Positions 36,371-49,800 of a stretch of DNA of 64,000 nucleotides are shown piece after piece (the first letter of the stretch is position 1; each line of letters starts with the position of its first letter). The DNA comes from Beaufortia kweichowensis (taxonomy: Eukaryota; Chordata; Actinopteri; Cypriniformes; Gastromyzontidae): NCBI GenBank assembly GCA_019155185.1, contig CM032808.1, positions 783,370 through 847,369 on the forward strand, read 5' to 3'. Under the pieces are notes generated by a model that ran no database searches, was not told the DNA's origin, and saw nothing but the letters and a program-made list of their open reading frames with translations. A program made the position numbers and the translations under genes.

Positions 36371-39300
36371 ATGAGCTCCCAAAGCACCAGGAAAGCTCCA
36401 GACGGTGGATGGGGTTGGGTCATCGTCACGGCCTCGTTCATGGCTCAGATGTTGGCTTACGGCTCGCCGCAGTCTGTGGGTGTTCTGTATCCTGAGTGGC
36501 TGAACACCTTCCACAACAGTAAAGGCATGACGGCGTGGGTCGGATCTCTGGTGTCCGGTGTCGGACTCATTGCTAGTACGTGTTTTATGCTTGAATTTAT
36601 TGTGTCTTTGTATCTGGATACAGAAACAATAACACAAGTAATATAAACTGTTTTCACACAGATGAACATTATAAATCTCGTTAGACTGAATTTCACACTT
36701 GTGCTCAACAACTTTTATAAGATAAAATTGCACACTGATTCTAAATAATGATTTTCATTCAGTTTGTGTTGTTTTTGTGTGTTTTAAACAGGTCCCATCT
36801 GCAGCGCTTGTGTTGTGAACTTTGGGGCGAGACCTGTGACCATCTTCAGCGGCGTGATGGTCTCTGGAGGACTGATGCTCAGCGCTTTCGCACCCAATGT
36901 TCAGTTTCTCATATTCTCATATGGAATAGTTGTTGGTGAGTATCACGTGTTCTTCACAGGGGTTTTGTGTTGTTGGGCCACTGTAGATTTGGGACTAATA
37001 ACTTCAATAACCAGTATCTATACAAAACTGTTTATAAGAGCAACTGAGACATACCTGTACACAAAACCAACTGATTGATTGATTCAATTATTGTCTGGTA
37101 TTTTCTCAATACTTGTGTAATGTTAATGGTCACAGTTATGATCAGATAACCTCTGATGGTTTGTTTGATCAGTCCTGTAAGATCATGGGTTTGATCTCAG
37201 GGATCGCTCTGTAAGACGCTCTGGATAAAAGCAGTAAAATGTGAGTGACTCATTTCTTCACGTGTGTGTTTGACAGGACTGGGCTGTGGGCTTGTTTATG
37301 CCGCTACTGTAACCATCACATGCCAATATTTTGACAAGAGACGTGGTCTTGCTCTTGGCATTGTTACTACAGGTAAATATTTTAATTCTTGTAACCACCA
37401 GCTGAAAATAATGTACTAATAAAACAATTACCAGTTTAACTTGTAGACACTTTCCCACAACTTTATATAAACATTGTGATCTAAAAGTTTATGTCTAAAG
37501 TATGAAGTTGAAGTGTGTCATTTCTGCACAAATTACATAAAGAATCATTTATAAACAATCACTGCAAATGTTCTTTAGACTCATCACACCCAACCCAAAA
37601 ACACAGTTACTGTCCTAAACGTTCATCTATCAAAATATTTAATCATTAACTGTGTTGCCAACTGGCCAAACGCTAAATGATGATATAAATGATGTTGTAA
37701 TGATCAATGATCAAAGGTTGTAGGGTATGTTTTAGATATACTTTTAAAAGAGTGTACTTACAATATGAAACATATTTTTATTTACCAATAATATTTCATG
37801 CAATTTTGCCTCAAGGGTGTAAAGTCATAACGTGATGTACATTGTGAACGTTGTAGCATAATTTTGTCACGAGTTGTGTAAAGCAATCATGCTGTCTGAT
37901 AACTTTATGAACAGATTGAACCCAACACATGATTCTGATGTAAAGTATCAGCCATAAAGATACTGATCTGAGAGAGAAGTTCACCATTAATCCCTGCCAA
38001 TTTCCTACAAATCCTTCAACATTGACTCTGTATTTACCTCGTTCTGTTTCTGTGTGTCTTAGCTAATCTGCAAGTTGTAGCTTGTACATCTGTAGGCAAA
38101 GCTTCATTTCTTTTCTGTTGTAACAGGTCTTCCATCTACATAAAATCACACAATCTTTTTTTAAATAATAAAGAACGAGTAGATGTGTTTTAGACATTGA
38201 CGTCTCGTCTACATCATCTAAACAAACCGCTATCACTGCGTTGTCTGAATGTTGTCAGGTACGAGTATCGGAGGTTTCCTGTACGCCACCGCACAGAATG
38301 AGTTCATCGCGCTGTTCGGACTCGACGGCTGCCTTCTGCTGATTGGTTGTTTTGCACTAAACATCATCGCCTGCGCCGGACTCATGAGACCGCTGCACCC
38401 GCCGGCTTACTACCTGAAACAGAGGAAAGCGCTGAGCGAGAAGGCCGAAGGGAACGTTCTGGAGAACACCACCATCACCGAGGACCCCGCGGAGAAGAAC
38501 CCGTCCGTCACCAAGGTGCTCGTCGCGGGGGAGACATCAGACAGGAAGAGTCTGTTGAGTTATGACATGCTGCTCGGGTTCATGAAGAGCAAACACAAGA
38601 GATACTGTGAATACTTGCATTCTGCAGGAGAACTGCTCCAGAACAGGGTCTTCTCGGCCATGTGCGTGTCTTTGTTCGCCTGTTGTCTGGGGATGTATCC
38701 TCCTCTTCTCTTCCTGGAGGATTTAGCTCAGAGCGAGGGTCTGATCGACGACATCAGCACCATTCCTCTGGTCTCCATCGTTTCCATCGCCGCTGGCGTG
38801 GGGAAGCTGCTGCTGGGCGTGGTCATGGACATCCGGTGGATGAACAGCATCTTCCTGTACGCCTTCACTCTGCTGGGCACCGGCGTGGCTCTCCTCATCA
38901 TCCCCTTCACTAAGAACTACGCCGGGCTGCAGGTCATCTCCGCCGTGCTGGGATTGTTCTTCGGCAACTGGTCCGTCATCCCCTACATGACCACTAAGGT
39001 GGTGGGAATGGATCGTCTGACTGAGGCGTACGGGATCTTGATGTTCTTCGGTGGATTTAGCATCATGCTCGGACCGCCTCTCGCAGGTAACCCTGATCTC
39101 AAACGCTGTTCAATAAAGACACTTTAGAATTCACTGATAAACGACGTCACAGAAGATATCAAACCTGAATGAGAATTTAATAAAAGAAATTTAACAGCTA
39201 CTCAACCCTTGATAACCCTTAAATAATTACCATTTTATAAAGCGGTTAGTTTTAGTTGTTGATTGTGATTGATGAATAGTTTTCTTCATGATAAATGACA

Positions 39301-39783
39301 GTTGTGATTGTGTGTCATCACCCTTAACAACACAAACATATATGACACTCACTCACAGATGGTTTAATCCAGCACAATGAAGACTTTTAGTCATTTTACT
39401 TCATTAAAGTTGCATTGAGACATATGTTTAGGCTTTAAGTGTTTTATTAAAACAATAATGTACACAGTTGACAGGAGTTACTGCACTTCACATCATGTCT
39501 AACAACACTCTTCAGACGTGACCTTATTTACAATAAAACACAACCTTTAGTATCTAACTTCTTACAGTATGAATCATATGTTTTCTGCTTGACTTCAGGC
39601 TGGATTTATGACTGGATGAACTCATATGATCTGGCGTTCTTCTGCACTGGAGGATTGGTGTTGTTGGGTGGAGCTGTTCTTTTCATCTCGGCTTTGTCTT
39701 GCTGGAACAAGAATGAGGATGAAATGAAGACGACAGAGACGGAACGCAGCAGTGAGTGTGATACGGTGGCTACTGTAGCCTAA
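36371..39783 (+). CDS. slc16a9: Monocarboxylate transporter 9 (SLC16 family)
   Basis: Coding exons: 36371-36575 (exon starts 36356), 36792-36935, 37277-37372, 38259-39086, 39599-39783. They join in frame to 485 residues, against 509 in human. The start MSSQSTRKAPDGGWGWVIV carries the DGGWGWVV-type signature that opens transmembrane helix 1 in monocarboxylate transporters. The family has 12 membrane helices. The central hydrophilic loop (KQRKALSEKAEGNVLENTTI and following) lies in the large exon, between helices 6 and 7, and helices 7-12 follow (LQNRVFSAMCVSLFACCLGM onward). The C-terminus is short and acidic, ending CDTVATVA. It acts at the plasma membrane; mammalian MCT9 is associated with carnitine and creatine transport and not with classic lactate transport. 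Substrate specificity here is inferred by family only. Position between ccdc6 and fam13c supports the assignment. Confidence 0.95.
39230..39325 (+). repeat. Dispersed repeat copy (slc16a9 last intron)
   Basis: Contains TTATAAAGCGGTTAG, then GTTGATTGTGATTGATGAATA, broken by divergence, and GTTGTGATTGTGTGTCATCA. It matches 59828-59925 in the same order and orientation, with several substitutions. Confidence 0.6.
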
Positions 39784-40098
39784 GAGCTGTTTTAATACTG
39801 TACATTTACAGTTAATCAAACAGGATTCTCCTGTCAATGAATCTGTGGCCTTGTTTTAAGAGGCTCTCGTCCATTTTATTTTTTTACAATCGTTCTGTTT
39901 TTACTGTACAGTTGTTTTTTTGTTTTGAAATGAAGTTCAATCCTCAGTGTCGTGTCTTGAAACAATCTTTTTACACACTATACTAAAATCATCTTTCAGT
40001 ATTGGGAGAGAAAAAGAAAAACATCTTTGTGTGTTGTACCAAAGGTTTTGTGTTGTTGATTTATTTATTTGATGCTGTAGCTGATGTTTTACCTGCAC

Positions 40099-40137
<39 letters not shown>

Positions 40138-40670
40138 GCTGCTGCTGTTACACAATACATGGGTTTGTCTTGATTTACAAACATTTGTCAGTGCTTGATA
40201 AAAAAACATCAACAACATGTATTATGTCATTTTTATAATCGTTTAGATGTGCTAGTGTTTAGTTTCATTATTATCTTATATACTTTTGTACATTTGTCTG
40301 CTCTTATTAGCTGTTTTGATACACTTTGCATATAACTGTTTGTTGTTGCCTTTGTACTGCTTTCAGATTGTTTCTGTTTTGTTTCTACATTAACTGACAT
40401 TGTTCAATAGTTTTAATATTTAAGAAAGAGTTTGAAGGTTTAAGACACATTACAATCTTTGGGAAGAAGATAGTGATGGAGTAAAAATGTTTACTGTCTT
40501 TAAATGAAAATGCTTGTTTGTGTAAATGTTTACATGCAGTGCACTATTCAACATGTCCACTTCATTTCTTTCTTATGCTGTTGTTTTATTGTCATTTGTG
40601 ATGTGCTTTTTATCATTAAAGTATTGCTGATTTTTAACATTCTTACTATTAAAGTTATGTTTTTATTTAG
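39784..40670 (+). other. slc16a9: slc16a9 3' untranslated region
   Basis: AT-rich sequence after the TAA at 39781-39783. Two ATTAAA signals (40615-40620 and 40648-40653) are poly(A) candidates. It contains the (CAA)n repeat at 40099-40137. Confidence 0.5.
40099..40137 (+). repeat. (CAA)n microsatellite in slc16a9 3' UTR
   Basis: Thirteen perfect AAC/CAA units followed by CAGCTGCTGCTG. The short open frames on both strands here (poly-Asn or poly-Cys) are artefacts of the repeat. Confidence 0.9.
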
Positions 40671-41250
40671 ATATTCCTTTAAATGAACAGGGCACATAAC
40701 AGATTTTATTTGTCTAAAAAATGTTTTCTTTAGTCTTTTCAACCCTTTCAATAGCATGTTCAAGAAAGGATAAAATGATTTCATTATTTCTCAATTATAT
40801 TACATGAATAACAGATGTATATCAGAATGAAGATCATAAACTTTTCTGATGTGAGAACAACATCACTGTCTGATCCGTCTGTCTACAATATAAGTCTACA
40901 ATATCTTAGACAAAGTTTTTTCTTATGTTGCACACAACAGATTTACTTCAGTTTATTTTAGCACTACTGTGATGTGTTGTTGGGACAAAATCAGCAGGTG
41001 AAGGAGTGTTTTATTCTCTTCTGAAGAAGCGTTTGACTTTTTCTGCTTTTCTTCTCAGTCTCAGGTGATGGACTGACATGTTCTTTACATCCAGAACTGA
41101 TCTGAGAGCTTCATTTCAATCACTGCACACCTTCATCTCAGTGTCATCTGGACACTGAAGGTAAAAACAGACTTTTAGAGAATGCTTCACTCCTGTATTA
41201 TTGTTCAGGATTTGGTAAGTCTTTCAGTTTTGGAGTAATGATTACAGCAG

Positions 41251-41290
41251 ACATTTACATTTAGGCATTTAGCAGACGCTTTTATCCAAA
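41251..41290 (+). repeat. Fish SINE-like core motif, copy 4
   Basis: The best-preserved copy: ACATTTACATTTAGGCATTT, then AGCAGACGCTTTTATCCAAA. It is intergenic between slc16a9 and fam13c. Confidence 0.65.
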
Positions 41291-41845
41291 ACATTGTTAA
41301 CGGCTTGCTTTAATCACTGTGCTACAGGAAAGGTATAGGAAAAACACAAAGAATGTCCTAAAATAATGAATTTTATAAAATAATAAAGTGAAATGAACTA
41401 TACTCTTCTGATCCTGTGTCAAATCTGTTTATTCAATCCGTGTGTAGCCTATAATACAAAATCTTAATTTTAAAGTTTTATATCAGTGCTAAATTATAAA
41501 TGTTAATTTATATATATATATATAAACAGACAGACAGAAGACATCATCTCACCTCTCACACAATCTCATCAGATGCAAACTAATGTTAGGAGCAGTTAAT
41601 AAAATAAATAGCATCAAAATCACTTTCTTTACCAATTTATCTTGATATGCACGTTACCGTAATGATCATTTTGGGTTACACGTGTGTTGTAAATTTCATA
41701 AAGAAATTAAAGATAAGATTTTATTGATTTGGTATTTTGCTGTTGGTGTGTAATGAACACTTCGGCTTTAGTAAATGATGTTGCTCTGTTTTTTAGAAAC
41801 TTTTATGTCTTTATTTTGATCCAAGTGAGTCTGAGTTCTCCCAGG

Positions 41846-42018
<173 letters not shown>

Positions 42019-43479
42019 TACATGTGCTAAAACAAGACTCGATCAAGATATATATAGTCACAGTAATATAATGTTTATGATGGATTTGTTTCTGATATGA
42101 TGTTGTATGTTTTACATTCTTCTGTTACAGCTTCATGATTTTACTTGTGGAAGAAAATGAGAAACTTCAAACATCTTGTGAGGTAAAACATATTCTGAAT
42201 TTCTACTAAAACCTCAGAAAGCTATTATTTTATTTTATTTATTTGAAAAACTAATTTACTATTTGATTTATAATTCAATTTAAAATATGCACAGATTTGA
42301 TATGTGACAGATTTTTACAAAACAAAAAAACACTAATATTAATATTTATTAATTTTTTATTTATTAATATTTATTAATGCATGTAATGAAGTGATATATC
42401 ATGCACATCATAATATTCAGATGTGGGGTGAAGTGTGTATGTATGCCGTCATCCCAAACCAAACTACATTCTCTCTAGATGTTGTGTTCTTCATAAAAAG
42501 AATGTGAGTTTATATGACAAGTGGTATAAAACATCATCAGGCTGAAGACACAAATAAAACCCTGACTGTAGAACAAGGAAAAGATGCCATCAACTTATTT
42601 TCTCATAGAGAATGATATATGTAGAGTACAAGAGTTAGATTATGGACACAACAATGATTTTCTTTCAGTTGATTTTCGACAATAATATACAAACCCATAC
42701 TGATTTCTGTAGATTTTTCTGCTTAAATGTGTGTCTAAATTCTGGTAAAGAAGTCCTCTCTCCATCAATCAGATAAGTCACGGTTACCATGGAAACAAAT
42801 GTGCGCAGCAGTTGACTGTCTGCTCCTATAAAACATATCAGAAAACCTTATCAAGTCTTACTACATGAAGAATGTATATCAAAACATCTGAAATATATAG
42901 TGTTTTATATTTATTATCATTTTCATATGGTTTATTTAATGACGTTATTCACAATGCTTAAGTTCTCTTCTTTAATGATTTATTCTCTGATTTTTAAGCA
43001 TCTTTTTCTTTGAATCAAATGTCTGTGATTCAGCCCACAGCTGGGTGGATTCATTCATGACCTAAAACTCTTTAGTCAATCATTTTAAAAAGAAAATCTA
43101 TTTGAAACGTGTGGATTTAAGTCTCATGTGAGGATGGGATGCTCTCCATTCGGTTTTTTCATTAAGATCACATATGAATGTGTGAGAGATATCAATGTGT
43201 TTGATCTTTATAGGTGTGTTTGATGAGTGTCAGTGGTGTTACCCACTGGATCAGAGAGCATGAGTCACCCTGAGAGCATCTCACATTACATTTACACTCA
43301 CACAACACGATCCTGACATCACGTGTATGTCCTGACATCAATGCCACCAAAGACAAACTCAGACTGAGCAGCAGATTTCTCATGTGCGTGATGCACAATA
43401 TTGTGCACCTGCTGTTGTGTGTTTTATGAATGAATGTTGGGAGTGGTCATGATGTCAGTGGTCGGAGTGAAAGCCTCCC

Positions 43480-43861
43480 ACCCTCCAGATGCTGGAAAAG
43501 CCTTCACGATCCCCCCACGCACGCGCGCGTCACCCTGCGTGCACTCCAACGCCCCCGTTTATTCTCCTGTCAGAAGAACCAGCTCCAGCCAGTCTGCTGA
43601 CGCCAGAGAACCCCCTCCCTTCCTCCGTTCCTCCCTCTCTTCTCTCTTTCTCCTTCCTTTTTTGCAAGGCATGAATAATCCATGTAGCCACATAAAGAGC
43701 TGCAGCAGAAAAACGCGTCATCGCAGTCTCGCTCGTGCACGCACGCACACCCTCGGACGCTGGCGTGCGTGATGGAGGCAGAGCGGAGGTGCGCGTGAGA
43801 CCGCAGTGGCGTGTTCCTCCTCGCGCAGCTCGACGCGTCTCTTCCCGCTGAAGTGTGAAGC
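43480..43861 (+). promoter_or_regulatory. fam13c: fam13c CpG-rich promoter / 5' UTR
   Basis: A sharp rise in G+C and CpG (CGCACGCGCGCGTCACC, CTCGGACGCTGGCGTGCGTG), plus a C/T-rich stretch at 43613-43660, immediately upstream of the start codon at 43862. The transcription start and a TATA box are not identified. The long minus-strand open frame across it (43530-44210) has no family resemblance. Confidence 0.55.
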
Positions 43862-46800
43862 ATGTTCTGCTTCTGTCTGCAGAGTTCTCTGCTGAAGCTG
43901 CACGCGCTGGAAGGAGACTCGAGCCCTTCTCCAGAAGACGCTCCGGGGACACTGGAGGTCCAGCATCCTCCTCCTCCTCCTCCCTCCGTGCAGCGGTACA
44001 GGAGAGGAGAAAAGCCCTCTGGGTAAGAGCTGTGAGCTTCCGTGACTGATGCTGAATGAATGAATGTGTATAGATGATGACTTCTGGAGGATGGGCGTGT
44101 TTGCTTTTGTGGAGAAGATGGCTCTTGTTTTTGGGCACGTGTGAGTCAGTCGGCATCATGTTGAGATCTATTAATAACGCAGTGTGATGGAGAAACAGCA
44201 TCCATTCCATACCTTTTCATTTCAAATCATCATAAACGGGCAATTCCATGAAAATGTCAATCTTACCATGAAACAAATATTTTTTCAGATGGTTTAAATC
44301 CTCATGTGAGTCTCTCTTAAAGTTTATAAAGCATTTGTTTCTCTTTAAATCATGATTTTTTATAGTCAGATAAAGTGTGTTTTCACAATCATCACATTCA
44401 TAACAGTTCATATTCCTCATAAACACATGAACATTAAATTAAATAATTATTTGATGTTCTTTAAAGAGTCATCTCTTCATCATTTGTTGGGTATTATTAC
44501 TTCTGCTTTGTGTATTTTAATTCACAGAAATCCTAAAAGTATGTTTCCTCTCAGAGATGTGTGTTGTTTTTAGTCACATTCATAACACATGAATATTTAC
44601 ATTAAAATAGATAACTCATGTATAGACTGATATATTCTGATGTTTGGACTCTATCAACAGGACTTTAGTCAAATATAAATGATTCAATATGTTGATAAAA
44701 AATACATGCGGTGATCTTATATTTCAAGTTTTGAGTGAAATGTGACGTGTATAACACTGGAATTGCCCTTCTGTATGTTCCATGTGACTTGTGTTAGTAT
44801 ATATTGTTTAACTATTTAAAACCTGTAACAAGTCGAAGCTTAAAATAATTAGTGCTTGATGTGTGACCTTTGCACAAGTGTGATTTCATTATTTTGGGGT
44901 GACTTTATATTTTCTCTCACTAGAGTAAAGATCTTGAGATCTTCAGCAGTGTGTCAGACAGTTTGTGTGTTTGTCTGTAATTCTTCAGTTTTCAATCATT
45001 TGTTCATATTTGGCTGTCAGTAGTTTTGATTCATTTGTTTCTCCAGTGAAGTGTGCAGTACTGACGATTTATTCAGTCTGTGTCAAAATTGCTGAATGTG
45101 AGTAAAATGAAAATGAATCAAGAAGCTTCAGTGTTTTCAGCTGATTTGGCACAAACAGTTTAACAGTTTTCATTTTGCTGTGCTGATAGTAAATTAGTGT
45201 AAATTGTTAAGATATATAAAATTCATAAAATTGGGAGTATTCTCTCAATTTTACTCTCTAAAAACACAAACAGAAAATATTTAAGTGAATATTATAAAGC
45301 ATTTCAGTTTGCTAACTTGGTTTGATAATTAGGACATTAAAACGTTATATGTTTTAGTGGTGATTGTTAGACATCACTTTTACCTTTGGTCTACCTTAGA
45401 GTTACTGATGTAAACAAATAGCCATAGCAACAGCCAAGCGCACCCTAGCAACCACATAGCAACATGCCCAAAGAACACTACTGTCTAGAAACATCTTAGC
45501 AATTACAGAGCGATGCCATAGCAACCACACTGAACACCTTAGCAACCACATAGCAACACTCTTCCAACAGTAAAATATCATCATTATAAGAGTGAGTTTC
45601 TTTAAAAACAGTGAATGTCTAGTTCAGTCTTTTTTATTTTAAGCATCATGAATCTTTGTGTTTTTCAGTGTAGTTATACGTGCTTCTTTCATCTCTGATC
45701 TGTGTGTGTGTAGATATCAGACTGGTAGAGGATGAGAGTATCAGTGATGTTCATCAGAGTCCAGGTCCCAGTCGACTCATCCAGCACATCACAGATGATA
45801 ACAGCCCGCTGCCATCCCCTCGCTGCTCCAGCTTCAGTCAAAGTCAACGATTCAACACTGATCCTGAATCAGCACCGTCTCCTCCCTGCTCACAGCATCT
45901 CATCATGTAGGAACACACACACACACACACATGATCCAGCAGCTGTTAGTGACACACTGACATACTTGTATCAGTTTGTTTAGTTTATTTTCTCAATGGT
46001 AAATAAATGGACTTTAAGTTGGGGTTTATTTATATGTAAAGCAGGAGACTGTGGAGTGAAACAAGAGATTAAAATCAACACAGATATGTCATGAATCTGT
46101 TCCCTTTGAAAAAGTCATCATACAAAGAAACACACCATACAATAATGCATTACAGTGCATTCAGTTCATCTGTGTGTTTGTTTAGGGCTCGTGGTCTTGT
46201 CAGAACAGAGTCTTCAGGAGATGCTAAAGAAACAGCGTCCATCTCACTCCTCACCAAACACATCCAGACACTCAAGAAGAAGATTCGCAGGTTTGAGGAG
46301 CGCTTTGAGCAAGAGATGAACTACAAGGTAAGAAACTACAGTCGTGTTGTGTAGTGTTGTGTAGTGTAGTGAGGTGTGCTGCTCTGCCCTCTGCTGGTGA
46401 TGACGAGCACAACTACACTTCTGTCCAATACTCTACTGTTGTGATAACATCATACAGGTGATTTCAGCAGCTTTCTCTTTCACAGCCTTCACATAATGAT
46501 AAATCAGCCAATCCAGAGATGTTTAAGCTCATGAGTGAACTGGCCAGAACTCGCAAACAACTCAAAGGTAAGAGAGAAACATCACATCACACACCACACG
46601 GCAGTAAGAACGGGTTTCATATCTCTTTTTACCAAATTACTGTTCAATTACTTTCAACAAACAGAAGAAATATGCAGGCAAAATGTTTATATTTACATTT
46701 ATTAATGGAGTATAGTTCCCTGCTTGTCTAAATGCAGGCTGGTTTTGGTTCCCTTTCATAAGTAAAACATAAACACATTTTTTTATAAAATAATCTGTGA

Positions 46801-49800
46801 TTTGATTTACATATAAAGATCACATATATCATTAAAGTAATCTTAATGACTCTGTGTGGGTTAATAAATGTCTCAATAAAACAACACATTTGTAAGTGAA
46901 AATATGAATATTTTAATTCAGATATGCAGATAAAATAAATCTCGTTGGTTTTGAGACAAAATATCATATGATAACCACTTAGATGATGGATATATGTGCT
47001 TTATAGATGATGGATATATATATGTGCATATATATATGTGCTTTATAGATGATGGATATATATATATGTGCTTTATAGATGATGGATATATGTATGTGCT
47101 TTATAGATGATGGATATATATATATGTGCTTTATAGATGATGGATATATATATGTGCTTTATAGATGATGGATATATGTGCTTTATAGATGATGGATATA
47201 TATATATGTGCTTTATAGATGATGGATATATATATATGTGCTTTATAGATGATGGATATATGTGCTTTATAGATGATGGATATATATATATGTGCTTTAT
47301 AGATGATGGATATATGTATGTGCTTTATAGATGATGGATATATATATATGTGCTTTATAGATGATGGATATATATATGATTTTATAGATTATGGATATAT
47401 ATATGTGCTTTATAGATGATGGATATATATATGTGCTTTATAGATGATGGATATATATATGTGCTTTATAGATGATGGATATATATATGTGCTTTATAGA
47501 TGATGGATATATTTGTGCTTTATAGATGATGGATATATATATGTGCTTTATAGATGATGGATATATATATGTGCTTTATAGATGATGGATATATATATGT
47601 GCTTTATAGATGATGGATATATATGTGCTTTATAGATGATGGATATATATATGTGCTTTATAGATGATGGATATATATATGTGCTTTATAGATGATGGAT
47701 ATATATATGTGCTTTATAGATGATGGATATATGTATGTGCTTTATAGATGATGGATATATATATGTGCTTTATAGATGATGGATATATATATATGTGCTT
47801 TATAGATGATGGATATATGTGCTTTATAGATGATGGATATATATATGTGCTTTATAGATGATGGATATATATATATGTGCTTTATAGATGATGGATATAT
47901 GTGCTTTATAGATGATGGATATATATATATGTGCTTTATAGATGATGGATATATATATATGTGCTTTATAGATGATGGATATATGTGCTTTATAGATGAT
48001 GGATATATATATATGTGCTTTATAGATGATGGATATATATATGTGCTTTATAGATGATGGATATATATATGTGCTTTATAGATGATGGATATATATATGT
48101 GCTTTATAGATGATGGATATATATATATGTGCTTTATAGATGATGGATATATATATATGTGCTTTATAGATGATGGATATATGTATGTGCTTTATAGATT
48201 ATGGATATATATATATGTGCTTTATAGATGATGGATATATATATGTGCTTTATAGATGATGGATATATGTATGTGCTTTATAGATGATGGATATATATAT
48301 GTGCTTTATAGATGATGGATATATATATGTGCTTTATAGATGATGGATATATATATGTGCTTTATAGATGATGGATATATATACTTTATAGATGATGGAT
48401 ATATATATGTGCTTTATAGATGATGGATATATGTATATGCTTTATAGATGATGGATATATATATATGTGCTTTATAGATGATGGATATATATATGTGCTT
48501 TTTATATAGATGATGGATATATATATGTGCTTTATAGATGATGGATATATATATATGTGCTTTTATAGATGATGGATATATATATATGTGCTTTATAGAT
48601 GATGGATATATATGTGCTTTATAGATGATGGATATATATATGTGCTTTATAGATGATGGATATATATATGTGCTTTATAGATGATGGATATATATATGTG
48701 CTTTATAGATGATGGATATATATATGTGCTTTATGATGGATATATATGTGCTTTATAGATGATGGATATATATATGTGCTTTATAGATGATGGATATATG
48801 TGCTTTATAGATGATGGATGTGCTTTATAGATGATGGATATATGTATGTGCTTTATAGATTATGGATATATATATATGTGCTTTATAGATGATGGATATA
48901 TATATGTGCTTTATAGATGATGGATATATGTATGTGCTTTATAGATGATGGATATATATATATAGATGATGGATATATGTATGTGCTTTATAGATGATGG
49001 ATATATGTATGTGCTTTATAGATGATGGATATATATATATGTGCTTTATAGATGATGGATATATATATGTGCTTTATAGATGATGGATATATATATGTGC
49101 TTTATAGATGATGGATATATGTATGTGCTTTATAGATGATGGATATATATATATGTGCTTTATAGATGATGGATATATATATGTGCTTTATAGATTATGG
49201 ATATATATATGTGCTTTATAGATGATGGATATATATATGTGCTTTATAGATGATGGATATATGTATGTGCTTATAGATGATGGATATATGTGCTTTATAG
49301 ATGATGGATATATATATGTGCTTTATAGAGATGATGTGCTTTATAGATGATGGATATATGTATGTGCTTTATAGATGATGGATATATATATGTGCTTTAT
49401 AGATGATGGATATATATATGTGCTTTATAGATTATGGATATATATATGGATAGATGATGGATATATATATGTGCTTTATAGATGATGGATATATATATGT
49501 ATTATAGATGATGATATATGTATGTGCTTTATAGATGATGGATATATGTGCTTTATAGATGATGGATATATATTGCTTTATAGATGATGGATATATATAT
49601 GTGCTTTATAGATGATGGATATATGTGCTTTATAGATGATGGTGCTTTATAGATGATGGATATATATATGTGCTTTATAGATGATGGATATATGTATGTG
49701 CTTTATAGATGATGGATATATGTATGTGCTTTATAGATGATGGATATATATATGTGCTTTATAGATGATGGATATATATATGTGCTTTATAGATGATGGA

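Noticed and set aside
43530..44210. 226-codon minus-strand open frame over the fam13c promoter
   Set aside because: It lies in CpG-rich sequence opposite fam13c exon 1, has low-complexity Arg/Glu content and matches no family.
47137..48057. Repetitive MCFIDDGYI-type protein
   Set aside because: The fam13c intronic minisatellite read in one frame; it is broken repeatedly, with no start context or conservation.
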